64,000 nt of DNA from Streptomyces sp. H39-S7. Its GTDB lineage: Bacteria; Actinomycetota; Actinomycetes; Streptomycetales; Streptomycetaceae. The translations under genes were made by a program, and so were the position numbers. This document shows positions 53,515 to 64,000 of the stretch, piece after piece. The notes under the pieces were generated by a model. That model searched no databases and was not told where the DNA came from. It was given only the letters and a program-made list of their open reading frames with translations. The stretch lies in NCBI RefSeq assembly GCF_027158205.1, contig NZ_JAPVLU010000023.1, positions 79,731-143,730 on the forward strand, written 5' to 3'. How positions within the stretch are numbered: the stretch's first letter is position 1; each line of letters begins with the position of its first letter.

Positions 53515-54372
53515 TCAGACTTTCAGGGCCTCGGCGACCGTCACCGTGAACGGTGTGGTCGGGCGGCCGATCAGCCGGGCCAGGTCGCCGGTGGTGACGG
53601 CGAGCCGGCCGCGTGAGATCGCGTCGTCCACGTCGGCGAAGATCTCGGCGAACTCCGCGGGCATTCCCGAGCCGGTCAGCACCGCGCGGAAGTCCTCGGC
53701 GGGCAGATCGGTGTAGACGACCTCCCGGCCGGTCTGCCGCGCGACCTCGGCGGCGTACTCGGCCAGGGACCAGGCGGTGTCGCCGCTCAGCTCGTAGGCG
53801 GTGTTCTCGTGGCCGTCCCCGGCCAGGACGGCCGCGGCCGCGGCCGCGTAGTCCTGACGGGCGGCGGAGGCGATCCGGCCGTCGCGGGCGCTGCCGACGA
53901 CGGCGCCGTGCTCCAGCACCGTGGCGAGCTGTCCCGTGTAGTTCTCGGTGTACCAGCCGTTGCGCAGGAAGGTGTACGGCACTCCGGAGGCGAGGATCAG
54001 CTCCTCCGTCTCGCGGTGGGCGGAGGCGAGCAGGAAGTCCGCCTCGGGGCCGCCGAGCACACCGGTGTAGGCGAGCCGCGCCACCCCGGCCTCCTTCGCG
54101 GCGTCGATCACCGCGGTGTGCTGCGCCACCCGGCCGTGCAGATCGTTGCTGGAGATCAGCAGCACGGTGTCGCCGGGGTGGAAGGCGGCCTTGAGCGTCT
54201 GCGGGCTGCTGTAGTCGGCTATGCGCAGCTCGACGCCGCGGTCGGCGAGGTCGGCGGCCTTGTCCGCGTCGCGGACCACGGCGGCGACGCGGTCGGCGGG
54301 CACGCGCCCCTGCAGCTCGTCGATGACGAGGCGGCCGAGCTGGCCGGTGGCTCCGGTGACAACGATGCTCAT
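53515..54372 (-). CDS. NAD(P)H:quinone oxidoreductase/NmrA-like SDR (QorB type)
   Basis: A protein of 285 aa with AGGAG 9 nt before ATG. Rossmann motif GATGQLGRLV near residue 7-16 binds NAD(P). VARLAYTGVLGG, FLLASAHRETEELILASGV and FLRNGWYTENY are characteristic of the QorB/NmrA-like atypical SDR group. It probably reduces quinones or senses redox. It is divergent from an HxlR regulator gene, a common arrangement in which HxlR represses the reductase. Confidence 0.9.
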   Translation of the reverse strand: MSIVVTGATGQLGRLVIDELQGRVPADRVAAVVRDADKAADLADRGVELRIADYSSPQTLKAAFHPGDTVLLISSNDLHGRVAQHTAVIDAAKEAGVARLAYTGVLGGPEADFLLASAHRETEELILASGVPYTFLRNGWYTENYTGQLATVLEHGAVVGSARDGRIASAARQDYAAAAAAVLAGDGHENTAYELSGDTAWSLAEYAAEVARQTGREVVYTDLPAEDFRAVLTGSGMPAEFAEIFADVDDAISRGRLAVTTGDLARLIGRPTTPFTVTVAEALKV

Positions 54373-54477
54373 GATGGGTGCTCCTGTTGGTGACTGCTTG
54401 GCGACTTGGCGACTTGGCGGGTGACGGTGCCGCGATGACTTCTGCACTCACCATAAGAGCTGCACTAACCATTCGTA

Positions 54478-54502
54478 AGTACCCACTTTGAGGTAAGGTA
54501 CT
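54478..54502 (+). promoter_or_regulatory. Inverted repeat, probable HxlR operator
   Basis: AGTACC (54478-54483) and GGTACT (54497-54502) flank 13 nt. It covers the ribosome-binding region of the HxlR gene and lies 105 nt from the divergent QorB-like start, so binding would block the regulator's own translation start region as well. Confidence 0.5.
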
Positions 54503-54505
54503 GGC

Positions 54506-54925
54506 ATGAGCGTAAGTGTCGAGCCCCGCGCGTTGGAGCAGTTGATCGCGACCGCGCAGAAGCAGCAGCCGATCCCCGATGTCTTCTCGGCGGAGTGCCC
54601 CTCGCGCCTGGTCCTGGAGCACGTCACCAGCCGCTGGGGCGTCCTCGTCCTGGCCGCGCTGATCGACGGGACGCACCGGTTCAGCGAGCTGCGCCGGCAG
54701 GTCGGCGGGGTGAGCGAGAAGATGCTCGCCCAGACGCTCCAGGCACTGGAGCGTGACGGCTTCGTGCACCGCCAGGCGTACCCCGTGATCCCGCCGCGAG
54801 TGGAGTACTCCCTCACCCCGCTCGGCGAGGGCGCGGCGCGGCGCGTCTGGGAGCTGGCCCGCTGGATCGGCGGCTCACTGCCGGACGTGTTCGAGGCGCG
54901 CGAGACGTACGACGCCGCTCACTGA
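54506..54925 (+). CDS. HxlR family transcriptional regulator
   Basis: A protein of 139 aa. Winged HTH of the HxlR type: RLVLEHVTSRWGVLVLAAL, then RFSELRRQVGGVSEKMLAQTLQALERDGFVHR (in part) and VEYSLTPLGEGAARRVWELARW. One Cys near residue 31 (SAECPSR) is positioned as in redox-sensing HxlR members. It is divergent from the QorB-like gene and probably represses it until quinone or oxidant stress. An inverted repeat overlaps its ribosome site. Confidence 0.92.
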   Translation: MSVSVEPRALEQLIATAQKQQPIPDVFSAECPSRLVLEHVTSRWGVLVLAALIDGTHRFSELRRQVGGVSEKMLAQTLQALERDGFVHRQAYPVIPPRVEYSLTPLGEGAARRVWELARWIGGSLPDVFEARETYDAAH

Positions 54926-54985
54926 GCGCACCCGCCCGCCGAACGCACCCGCTCACCGAACGCACCCGCCCGCCCGACGAACGAC

Positions 54986-55026
54986 GATGCCCGCCCCAGG
55001 AGTGGTGAACTCCCCGGGCGGGCATC
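54986..55026. terminator. Bidirectional terminator, HxlR and OFOR beta genes
   Basis: GATGCCCGCCC (54986-54996) and GGGCGGGCATC (55016-55026) are perfect 11-bp arms. It ends 20 nt from the OFOR beta stop and starts 60 nt after the HxlR stop. Three copies of GCACCCGC precede it. Confidence 0.75.
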
Positions 55027-55046
55027 CGTGCGGACCCGTCAGGGCG

Positions 55047-58077
<3,031 letters not shown>

Positions 58078-58459
58078 TGAACTGGACCTCCTTCGAGGCG
58101 GCGGCTCACGGACACGGTCATGACCGTTGATCCCACGTACATCGTACGGGGGTAAGGGTCACCTTCCTGGGGTTTGCCCGCATCCTGAACGTCGCGCTGA
58201 GCTTCCTGTTTGCCGTGTTTCATCACGGTTCAATCGCCCCCCGAAGCCCTCACTCGTATGACGCTGTCGCGTGGTACCTCAGTTCTACGACTGCGCGCAT
58301 GAGTGGGACTCAATGCCAGTGCGTGCTGCTCGGTATCGGTGTGTGGTGCGTCCTGCCGGTGCGTGGTGCGCCATGTCGCGTAGGTGGTGCGTCCTGCGTG
58401 CAGCGTGGTGCTGTCACTCGGTCGCCTGTCACTCCATTACCTGACACTCTGTCAGATGA
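58078..58459. other. 382-nt spacer upstream of OFOR with palindrome and repeats
   Basis: It holds the OFOR promoter region on the minus strand. ACGGTCATGACCGT (58114-58127) is a perfect palindrome, and CGTAC-ATC-GTACG lies nearby. GTGGTGCGTCCTGC occurs at 58345-58358 and 58386-58399 (41 bp apart), with a related copy between. No gene is supported; an ORF at 58215 is short and cysteine-rich by chance. Confidence 0.5.
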
Positions 58460-59131
58460 TCATGAGTTGAGATAGGTGAGCACGGCCAGCACCCGACGGT
58501 GGTCCCCACCGCTCGGCGCCAGCCCCAGCTTCAGGAAGATGTTGCTCACGTGCTTCTCCACCGCGCCGTCGCTCACCACGAGCTGAGCCGCCACCGCGGA
58601 GTTCGTCCGGCCCTCGGCCATCAGGCCCAGCACCTCGCGCTCGCGCGGAGTGAGCCCCGCCAGAACGTCCTGCTTCCGGCTCCTGCCCAGCAACTGCGCC
58701 ACGACCTCGGGGTCCAGGGCGGTACCGCCCTGGGCCACCCGGACCACGGCGTCCACGAACTCGCGGACCTCCGCCACCCGGTCCTTGAGCAGATAGCCGA
58801 CCCCCCGGCTGCTGCCCGCCAGCAGCTCCGTCGCGTACTGCTCCTCGACGTACTGCGACAGCACCAGCACGCCCACCCCGGGATGCTCCCGGCGCAGCTG
58901 AACGGCGGCCCGGACGCCTTCGTCCGTATGGATGGGCGGCATCCTGACGTCCGCCACCACCACATCGGGGAGGTTGCCCTCGTCCGCCATCTCCTTGATG
59001 ACCTTGATCAGCGCCACCGCGTCGCCCACTCCCGCGACGACGTCGTGGCCCCGGTCGGTCAGCAACCGGGTCAGGCCCTCCCGAAGCAGTACCGAATCCT
59101 CGGCGATGACGACCCGCACCCTGTCTCCCAC
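58460..59131 (-). CDS. LuxR family response regulator
   Basis: A protein of 223 aa from GTG at 59131; another GTG four codons in is also plausible. The receiver domain contains AEDSVLLREGL, phosphoacceptor Asp61 (VVVADVRMPP) and SQYVEEQYATELL. The LuxR HTH reads LTPREREVLGLMAEGRTNSAVAAQLVVSDGAVEKHVSNIFLKLGL (in part). It is the single regulator downstream of two paralogous kinases, both of which likely phosphorylate it. A 17-bp inverted repeat lies in the gap before it. Confidence 0.92.
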   Translation of the reverse strand: MGDRVRVVIAEDSVLLREGLTRLLTDRGHDVVAGVGDAVALIKVIKEMADEGNLPDVVVADVRMPPIHTDEGVRAAVQLRREHPGVGVLVLSQYVEEQYATELLAGSSRGVGYLLKDRVAEVREFVDAVVRVAQGGTALDPEVVAQLLGRSRKQDVLAGLTPREREVLGLMAEGRTNSAVAAQLVVSDGAVEKHVSNIFLKLGLAPSGGDHRRVLAVLTYLNS

Positions 59132-59204
59132 GTTTTCCAGCCCCCCACGTTCGATGTGACCACCCCAGCATTCCAGCATCCGGACCCGGGGTGGGGGGCC
59201 TGCC

Positions 59205-59257
59205 GCCCCTAATCGCCGGACGGACCCATTTTTCGGGCCGGTCCGGCGACTAGGGGC
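59205..59257 (-). terminator. 17-bp-arm hairpin between sensor kinase and response regulator
   Basis: GCCCCTAATCGCCGGAC (59205-59221) pairs with GTCCGGCGACTAGGGGC (59241-59257) with one mismatch, around a 19-nt loop containing a T5 run. The hairpin lies 116 nt downstream of the kinase stop and 73 nt before the regulator start, so it could attenuate readthrough. Confidence 0.6.
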
Positions 59258-59373
59258 GTGGGGTGGGGGAGCGGACGATGGGCGGAGGCGACACGGTTTG
59301 CGGGGGAACCGGGGGTGGCGGCCGGGGACCCGGGGGTGGTGGCCCGTCAGCTGTCAGGGCCGGTGCCGGGGTG

Positions 59374-60687
59374 TCAGACCCGCCAGGGCAGTTCCGCGGT
59401 GATGCGGGTCGGGCCGCCGGCGGGCGAGTCGACGGCCAGCACACCGTCGACGGCGTCGAGCCGCTCCATCAGCCCCGCCAGCCCGGAACCCGCGGCGGTG
59501 TCGACACCGCCGACGCCGTTGTCGGAGACGTACAGCATCATCCGGTCCGCGGAGCGCCAGATGTCGACCTGGGCCTTCGAGGCCCCGCTGTGCTTGCTGA
59601 TGTTCTGCAGCAGCTCGGAGACGGTGAAGTACGCGATGCCCTCGATCGCGGGCACCGGGCGGGCCGGCAGGTCCACCGTGACGCTCACCGGCACCGTGCA
59701 GCGCGCGGCGACCGCCGACAGGGCCGGGCCGAGACCGCGGTCCGTGAGGATCGCGGGGTGGATGCCGCGGGCGAGGTCGCGCAGTTCCTGCAGGGCGATC
59801 TTCACCTCGCCGTGCGCCTCGCCGACCATGACGGCCGCGGCCTGCGGGTCCTCCAGCAGCTTCTCCTTGGCCAGGCCGAGGTCCATCGCCAGGGCGACGA
59901 GCCGGGCCTGCGCCCCGTCGTGCAGGTCGCGTTCGATGCGCCGCAGGTCGGCCGCCGCGTGGTCCACGACCACCCCGCGGTCGGACTCCAGCTCGGTGAC
60001 CCGGGTGGCCAGCTTCGACGGGCCGAGCAGCCCCGACACCAGCACCCGGTCGACGTGCGCCATGCCGCGGATCGCCCACGGGGTGACGAGGACGAAGACC
60101 AGGCCGACGGAGGAGGCGAGCACCATGTCGCCGGCGGTGTGCAGGTACCAGCCGCCGCCGTGCTCGTCGCCGTACAGCTGCAGTCCCGACTGGCCGATGT
60201 ACGCGGGGAAGATCCAGCGCCACAGCGGGTAGGTCAGGAAGCCCCAGCCGTAGAAGAAGAACGTCAGCGAGACGCAGAAGCTGAAGACCGCCCACGGGAA
60301 GTGCAGGAAGCAGTAGAGGGCGTGCCGCCAGGCGACGCCGCTCTTGAGCTGCGCGCCCAGCCACGGCATGAAGCCCCGCTTGGCGGCCCGGACCGGGCCC
60401 GGCTCCGGCACGTCGTGGTGCAGCAGCCCGCGCGCCCGGGCCCGCTCGATCACGCCGATGCCCCGGCAGCCCGCCAGGCCCGCCGCGAGTACCGGCAGGC
60501 CGAGGAAGGTGATGAGGAGGCCGGCGCCCAGGGACAGCATGGTCACGACGTAGGTGAAGGCGAGGATGCCCATGGGCAGGTTCAGCAACAGGTAGCCGAA
60601 CTCACGCCAGGTCCTCGCCTCGAACGGCGCACGCAGCACCGCTGGGAAACGGTGTTCGCGCGTTGCCGGCGAAAAATCGTAGGCCAT
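59374..60687 (-). CDS. NarL-type sensor histidine kinase, downstream copy
   Basis: A protein of 437 aa. The N-terminal membrane sensor domain has about five or six helices (residues 30-75, 120-160 and 190-205). HisKA_3 has His256 in ERDLHDGAQARLVALA. The HATPase region shows TVSELLQNISKHSGA and DNGVGG, then GSGLAGLMERLDAVDG. The sensor type resembles actinobacterial kinases with a PF13796-like sensor. It is a close paralogue of the kinase upstream and probably shares its regulator. Confidence 0.92.
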   Translation of the reverse strand: MAYDFSPATREHRFPAVLRAPFEARTWREFGYLLLNLPMGILAFTYVVTMLSLGAGLLITFLGLPVLAAGLAGCRGIGVIERARARGLLHHDVPEPGPVRAAKRGFMPWLGAQLKSGVAWRHALYCFLHFPWAVFSFCVSLTFFFYGWGFLTYPLWRWIFPAYIGQSGLQLYGDEHGGGWYLHTAGDMVLASSVGLVFVLVTPWAIRGMAHVDRVLVSGLLGPSKLATRVTELESDRGVVVDHAAADLRRIERDLHDGAQARLVALAMDLGLAKEKLLEDPQAAAVMVGEAHGEVKIALQELRDLARGIHPAILTDRGLGPALSAVAARCTVPVSVTVDLPARPVPAIEGIAYFTVSELLQNISKHSGASKAQVDIWRSADRMMLYVSDNGVGGVDTAAGSGLAGLMERLDAVDGVLAVDSPAGGPTRITAELPWRV

Positions 60688-60810
60688 GATTCCGTCCGTC
60701 CTCTGGTTTCCGCTCCCTTATGACATACAGCCTGGTCGAACAGCGCTTTCCCGCCCATGGTGCGGATCGGCGTGTTCGGGAGGGGGATATCCCCACCCCG
60801 CGAGGTGGTC

Positions 60811-62046
60811 CTACCGCGAGAGGTTGCCCTGCCGCGACTGCCCGGGGCGGGACGGCCCGGCCCCCGGCGGTGCCTGCTCACGGTCGCGCCACGGGAGTTC
60901 GGCGGTGATGGTCGTCGGGCCGCCCACGGGGGAGTCCACGACGAGCAGGCCGTCCACGGAACCGAGCCGCTCGGTCAGCCCCGCAAGACCCGTACCGCCC
61001 GAGGTTCCGGCGCCGCCGTTGCCGTCGTCCCTGACCTGGATCATCAGCCGGTCCTCCGAACGCCACAGGTCGACACCGGCGGTGCGCGCCCCGCTGTGCT
61101 TGCTGATGTTCTGCAGCAGCTCGGAGACGGTGAAGTACGCGATGCCCTCGATCGCCGCCGCCGGCCTGGCCGTCAGGTCGACACCGACCTGGACCGGTAC
61201 CGTGCAGCGCGCGGCGACCGACGACAGCGCGGCGTTCAGACCGCGGTCGGTGAGGATCGCGGGGTGGATGCCGCGGGCGAGGTCGCGCAGCTCCTGCAAG
61301 GCGATCTTCACCTCGCCGTGCGCCTCGCCGACCATCCTGGCCGCCGCCTCCGGGTCCTCCAGCAGCTTCTCCTTGGCCAGGCCGAGGTCCATCGCCAGCG
61401 CGACGAGCCGGGCCTGCGCCCCGTCGTGCAGATCCCGTTCGATGCGCCGCAGGTCGGCCGCCGCGTGGTCCACGACCACCCCCCGGTCGGACTCCAGCTC
61501 GGCGATCCGCCGCTCCAGTTCGTCCGACGGCTGCAGCAGCCCGCGCACCATCAGCCGGTCCACGGTGCTGAGCCCGCGCGCGATGTAGCCGAGCGCGGGC
61601 CAGGCGACGAAGAGTGAGACGAGGACGAGGGTGAAGGTGAGGATGCCCCAGGGCAGCCGGATGGCGAAGTACAGCGCGTGCCGCCAGGCGACCGGGTCCT
61701 TCAGCGTCGCCCACAGCCACGGCAGGAAGCCGAAGGTGCTCGGCCGCATCGCCCGGGGATCGTCGATCACCACCCCCAGCAGCTCACGGGCGCGCGCCCG
61801 CTCGAGTTTGCCGAGCAGCCGGCAGCCGATGAGGCCGCCCGCGAGCAGCGGCAGCCCCACCACCGTGACCGACAGCCCGAGGCCGATCGCCAGCATCGTG
61901 ACGACGAAGACGAAGCCGATGATCACGATCGGCAGGTTCAGCAGCAGGTACCCGACTTCCTTCCACGTCACAGCGCTGAACGCGAGCCGCGGTGGCGGCA
62001 GCGGGGCGGGTTCGTCGGAGGTCGGGAGGGCAGGGCTCGGGCTCAT
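60811..62046 (-). CDS. NarL-type sensor histidine kinase, upstream copy
   Basis: A protein of 411 aa. After a Pro-rich N-terminus, about four to five helices (residues 30-75, 120-150 and nearby) form the sensor. HisKA_3 has His207 in the same ERDLHDGAQARLVALA motif as the neighbour, and the HATPase reads TVSELLQNISKHSGA and DDGNGG. The C-terminus is a Pro/Gln-rich extension. The 123-nt gap to the downstream kinase contains no clear terminator. The two kinases share long stretches of identical DNA in the dimerisation region. Confidence 0.92.
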   Translation of the reverse strand: MSPSPALPTSDEPAPLPPPRLAFSAVTWKEVGYLLLNLPIVIIGFVFVVTMLAIGLGLSVTVVGLPLLAGGLIGCRLLGKLERARARELLGVVIDDPRAMRPSTFGFLPWLWATLKDPVAWRHALYFAIRLPWGILTFTLVLVSLFVAWPALGYIARGLSTVDRLMVRGLLQPSDELERRIAELESDRGVVVDHAAADLRRIERDLHDGAQARLVALAMDLGLAKEKLLEDPEAAARMVGEAHGEVKIALQELRDLARGIHPAILTDRGLNAALSSVAARCTVPVQVGVDLTARPAAAIEGIAYFTVSELLQNISKHSGARTAGVDLWRSEDRLMIQVRDDGNGGAGTSGGTGLAGLTERLGSVDGLLVVDSPVGGPTTITAELPWRDREQAPPGAGPSRPGQSRQGNLSR

Positions 62047-62107
62047 GGTCCCAGCCTGCCGGTAGGGGCGGCCGGAGCGCCATGGGGTTCGTCGGGCGGG
62101 ACAAGGT

Positions 62108-62119
62108 GGGGTTAACCCC
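62108..62119. promoter_or_regulatory. Perfect 12-bp palindrome in nuoA2 promoter region
   Basis: GGGGTTAACCCC is fully self-complementary. It is 43 nt upstream of the TAGACT -10 and in the spacer between the divergent kinase and nuoA2, so either gene could be controlled by a protein binding here. Confidence 0.4.
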
Positions 62120-62161
62120 CCTGACGAGCGCACGCCCGCTTCCCACGCTCAAGCCAGGGCC

Positions 62162-62167
62162 TAGACT
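62162..62167 (+). promoter_or_regulatory. Probable -10 box for the nuoA2 operon
   Basis: TAGACT, a consensus-like hexamer, lies 70 nt before the nuoA2 GTG. The -35 position holds a poor match (around CTTCCC), so activation by another factor is possible. Confidence 0.45.
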
Positions 62168-62236
62168 CCCTCCGTACAGATCAGCTAAAGATCCACTGGG
62201 ATAGCTGGACAACGAGGGAACGAGGGGCGGACGGAC

Positions 62237-62605
62237 GTGGACTACTTCCACGGCTACTCGGTCGTCGGCCTGGTCGCGGTGGTCGGGGTGCTCTTCGTGG
62301 CCGTGGCCTTCGGTGCCGGGCGGCTATTGCGGCCGGTCGTGCCGACGCAGGAAAAAATGCTCACGTACGAATGCGGGGTCGACCCCGTCGGCGAGGGCTG
62401 GGCGCACACCCAGATCCGTTACTACGTGTACTCGTTCCTCTATGTGATCTTCGCAGTGGACGCGATCTTCCTGTTCCCGTGGGCGACCGTTTTCGCCGCG
62501 CCCGGGTTCGGCGCCGCAACGCTGGTGGAGATGTTCGTCTTCATCGGCTTCCTGGCCGTCGGACTGCTCTACGCCTGGAAGAAGGGCGTCCTCGAATGGA
62601 CGTGA
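62237..62605 (+). CDS. nuoA2: NADH-quinone oxidoreductase subunit A, second copy
   Basis: A protein of 122 aa with a GTG start. Three helices: VVGLVAVVGVLFVAVAFGAGRLL, then YYVYSFLYVIFAVDAIFLFPW (with the D motif) and LVEMFVFIGFLAVGLLYAW. The YECGVDPVGEG loop matches NuoA. It differs clearly from nuoA (25008), so this is an old paralogue rather than a recent duplication. It overlaps nuoB2 by 10 nt. Confidence 0.93.
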   Translation: MDYFHGYSVVGLVAVVGVLFVAVAFGAGRLLRPVVPTQEKMLTYECGVDPVGEGWAHTQIRYYVYSFLYVIFAVDAIFLFPWATVFAAPGFGAATLVEMFVFIGFLAVGLLYAWKKGVLEWT

Positions 62606-63234
62606 CCCCTGTGCACGGTACGACTGCTTCCGGGCCGGATGGGAGCGAGGTCCAGTACCTGCCGGAACCGCGCCGGCTGGGCACCCTCGCCAGGCTCGCG
62701 CCGGAACCGATGAAGGTGATCCTGAACTGGGGCCGCCGCTACAGCCTGTGGGTCTTCAACTTCGGGCTCGCCTGCTGCGCGATCGAGTTCATCGCCGCGT
62801 CGATGGCCCGGCACGACTTCATCCGGCTCGGCGTCATCCCGTTCGCCCCCGGCCCCCGGCAGGCGGACCTGATGATCGTCTCCGGCACCGTCACGGACAA
62901 GATGGCCCCGGCCGTCCGGCGGCTCTACGAGCAGATGCCCGAGCCGAAGTACGTCATCTCCTTCGGCGCCTGCTCCAACTGCGGCGGCCCGTACTGGGAC
63001 TCGTACTCCGTCACCAAGGGCGTCGACCAGATCATCCCCGTCGACGTCTACGTCCCCGGCTGCCCGCCGCGGCCCGAGGCGCTGCTCCAGGGGATCCTCA
63101 AGCTCCAGGAGAAGATCGCCCGCGAGTCGCTCGCCGACCGGTACGCCGCGGGCCCGGCGGCCCGCCCGTCCACGGCGGCCCTGAGCAGCAAGCTGATCGC
63201 GGCGCCGCCGACGCCGGGGGAGGACCCGCGATGA
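62596..63234 (+). CDS. nuoB2: NADH-quinone oxidoreductase subunit B, second copy
   Basis: A protein of 212 aa. The N2 cluster ligands are retained: tandem Cys in FGLACCAIEF, Cys in SFGACSNCGG (with one extra Cys nearby) and Cys in VPGCPPRPE. Compared with nuoB it has an added N-terminal stretch of about 40 residues and a different C-terminal tail. The intact cluster indicates that an electron-transfer function is retained. Its stop overlaps the nuoC2 ATG. Confidence 0.94.
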   Translation: MDVTPVHGTTASGPDGSEVQYLPEPRRLGTLARLAPEPMKVILNWGRRYSLWVFNFGLACCAIEFIAASMARHDFIRLGVIPFAPGPRQADLMIVSGTVTDKMAPAVRRLYEQMPEPKYVISFGACSNCGGPYWDSYSVTKGVDQIIPVDVYVPGCPPRPEALLQGILKLQEKIARESLADRYAAGPAARPSTAALSSKLIAAPPTPGEDPR

Positions 63235-64000
63235 CGACTCCGGAACCGGATGGGGAGCCGGGCGCGGGCACGGAGCCGGACGCCGGCGCCGAGCCGGGGG
63301 CGGGTGCTGAGCCGGGGGCTGTCGAGCCGTCCGCGGTCGCGCCGGCTCCTGCGGCCGCCGAGCCGGCCGTCGGGTGGCTGCCGGGCGCCGCGTCGGAGAT
63401 CTTCGGGGCCGAGGCCACGGCGGCGGAGGCGTTCGGTCTGCTGACCGTGGACGTCCCGGCCGGCTCGTGGATCGCCGCGCTGGAGATCGCCAGGGACAAG
63501 CTCGGCTGCACCTACTTCGACTGGCTGAGCGCCGTCGACGAGGCCGCCGCGGGCTTCCGGGTGTGCGCGCACCTGGTGTCGCTGCCCGGCCCCGCGGCCG
63601 ACGGCCGCATGGTGCGGCGGCTGCTCGTGCGCACCACCGTCCCGCACGCGGCCGCCGCGCTGCCCACCGCCATCGACGTCTTCGCGGGCGCGGGCTGGCA
63701 CGAGCGCGAGACCCACGAGATGTTCGGCATCGACTTCACCGGCCACCCGCACCTGGTGCCGCTGCTGCTCCCCGACGAGTTCGAGGGCCATCCGCTGCGC
63801 AAGGACTTCGTCCTGGCCGCCCGCGTCGCCAAGGCGTGGCCCGGCGCCAAGGAGCCGGGCGAGTCGGAGCACGGCGGCCCCAAGCGCCGGACGATGCTCC
63901 CGCCGGGCTTCCCCGACCCGAACGAATGGGGCCCCCTCAAGGGCCAGCTCCCCCCGGCCCCGGCCCGCACCCCGCGTGCTGCGGGCGCGGCGCGCGGTCC
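63231..64000 (+). CDS. nuoC2: NADH-quinone oxidoreductase subunit C, second copy (3' end cut)
   Basis: At least 256 codons are open to the window end. The first 45 or so residues are an Ala/Pro/Glu-rich repeat region (EPGAGTEPDAGAEPGAGAEP), followed by the 30-kDa-subunit domain with signature WHERETHEMFGIDFTGHPHLVPLLLPDEF (in part) and HPLRKDF. The C-terminal part is Pro-rich. ATGA overlap with nuoB2. Further subunits of this second set, and whether it includes the NADH-oxidising module, lie outside the window. Confidence 0.92.
   Translation, partial: MTTPEPDGEPGAGTEPDAGAEPGAGAEPGAVEPSAVAPAPAAAEPAVGWLPGAASEIFGAEATAAEAFGLLTVDVPAGSWIAALEIARDKLGCTYFDWLSAVDEAAAGFRVCAHLVSLPGPAADGRMVRRLLVRTTVPHAAAALPTAIDVFAGAGWHERETHEMFGIDFTGHPHLVPLLLPDEFEGHPLRKDFVLAARVAKAWPGAKEPGESEHGGPKRRTMLPPGFPDPNEWGPLKGQLPPAPARTPRAAGAARG

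Noticed and set aside
58215..58475. 86-codon plus-strand ORF with several Cys residues
   Set aside because: No ribosome site and its cysteines come from the GTGCGT repeats; it runs into the antisense of the response regulator.

Overview
The window is very GC-rich. Coding sequences end almost every third position in G or C, GTG starts are common, and the gene families (NuoA-N, MqnC, WhiJ-like HTH with DUF397, ZAS anti-sigma factor, NlpC/P60 hydrolase) point to a Streptomyces or very close relative. The content matches the chromosomal core around the complex I (nuo) operon. I see no tRNA, rRNA, IS element, prophage or CRISPR array.

Layout. (1) 1-7102, minus strand: a probable operon for an FN3/beta-propeller membrane protein, MoxR ATPase, DUF58 protein, a transglutaminase-fold membrane protein that appears to have lost its catalytic triad, and the start of a Ser/Thr kinase. 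(2) 7397-9300: mqnC of the futalosine menaquinone pathway, a short HutI-composite-like protein, and a LuxR-type HTH protein overlapping it tail to tail. (3) 9408-14864: two lipoproteins, a small secreted protein, and a MacA/MacB-like adaptor-ATPase-permease set. (4) 14929-20514: menG, a zinc-ribbon polytopic membrane protein, a MenJ-like reductase, an AraC regulator and a cupin. (5) 20586-24390: cyclophilin, an anti-sigma-like ATPase, a WhiJ-like HTH/DUF397 pair, an XRE regulator and an NlpC/P60 hydrolase with a long structured leader. (6) 25008-40971: the complete 14-gene nuoA-N operon with a Rex-type operator upstream. (7) 41234-47440: a long-chain polyprenyl diphosphate synthase, an ECF sigma/anti-sigma pair, a LolA-like protein and an ABC-2 exporter. 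(8) 47566-54925: accessory genes, including a tight four-gene operon (62-aa peptide, unknown protein, DUF6895-like protein, serine hydrolase), a methyltransferase, RarD, and a QorB/HxlR pair. (9) 55047-62046: 2-oxoacid:ferredoxin oxidoreductase, a LuxR response regulator and two tandem paralogous sensor kinases. (10) 62237-64000: nuoA2-nuoB2-nuoC2, the start of a second complex I-like operon.

How it fits together. Menaquinone ring synthesis (mqnC), side-chain synthesis (polyprenyl synthase), ring methylation (menG) and side-chain reduction (MenJ-like) surround complex I, which reduces that quinone. The OFOR supplies reduced ferredoxin, and the second nuo set next to it may use such a donor. 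The most likely undescribed system is the 48482-51466 operon. The most testable regulatory element is the Rex site before nuoA. The most striking protein anomaly is the transglutaminase with its catalytic residues replaced.
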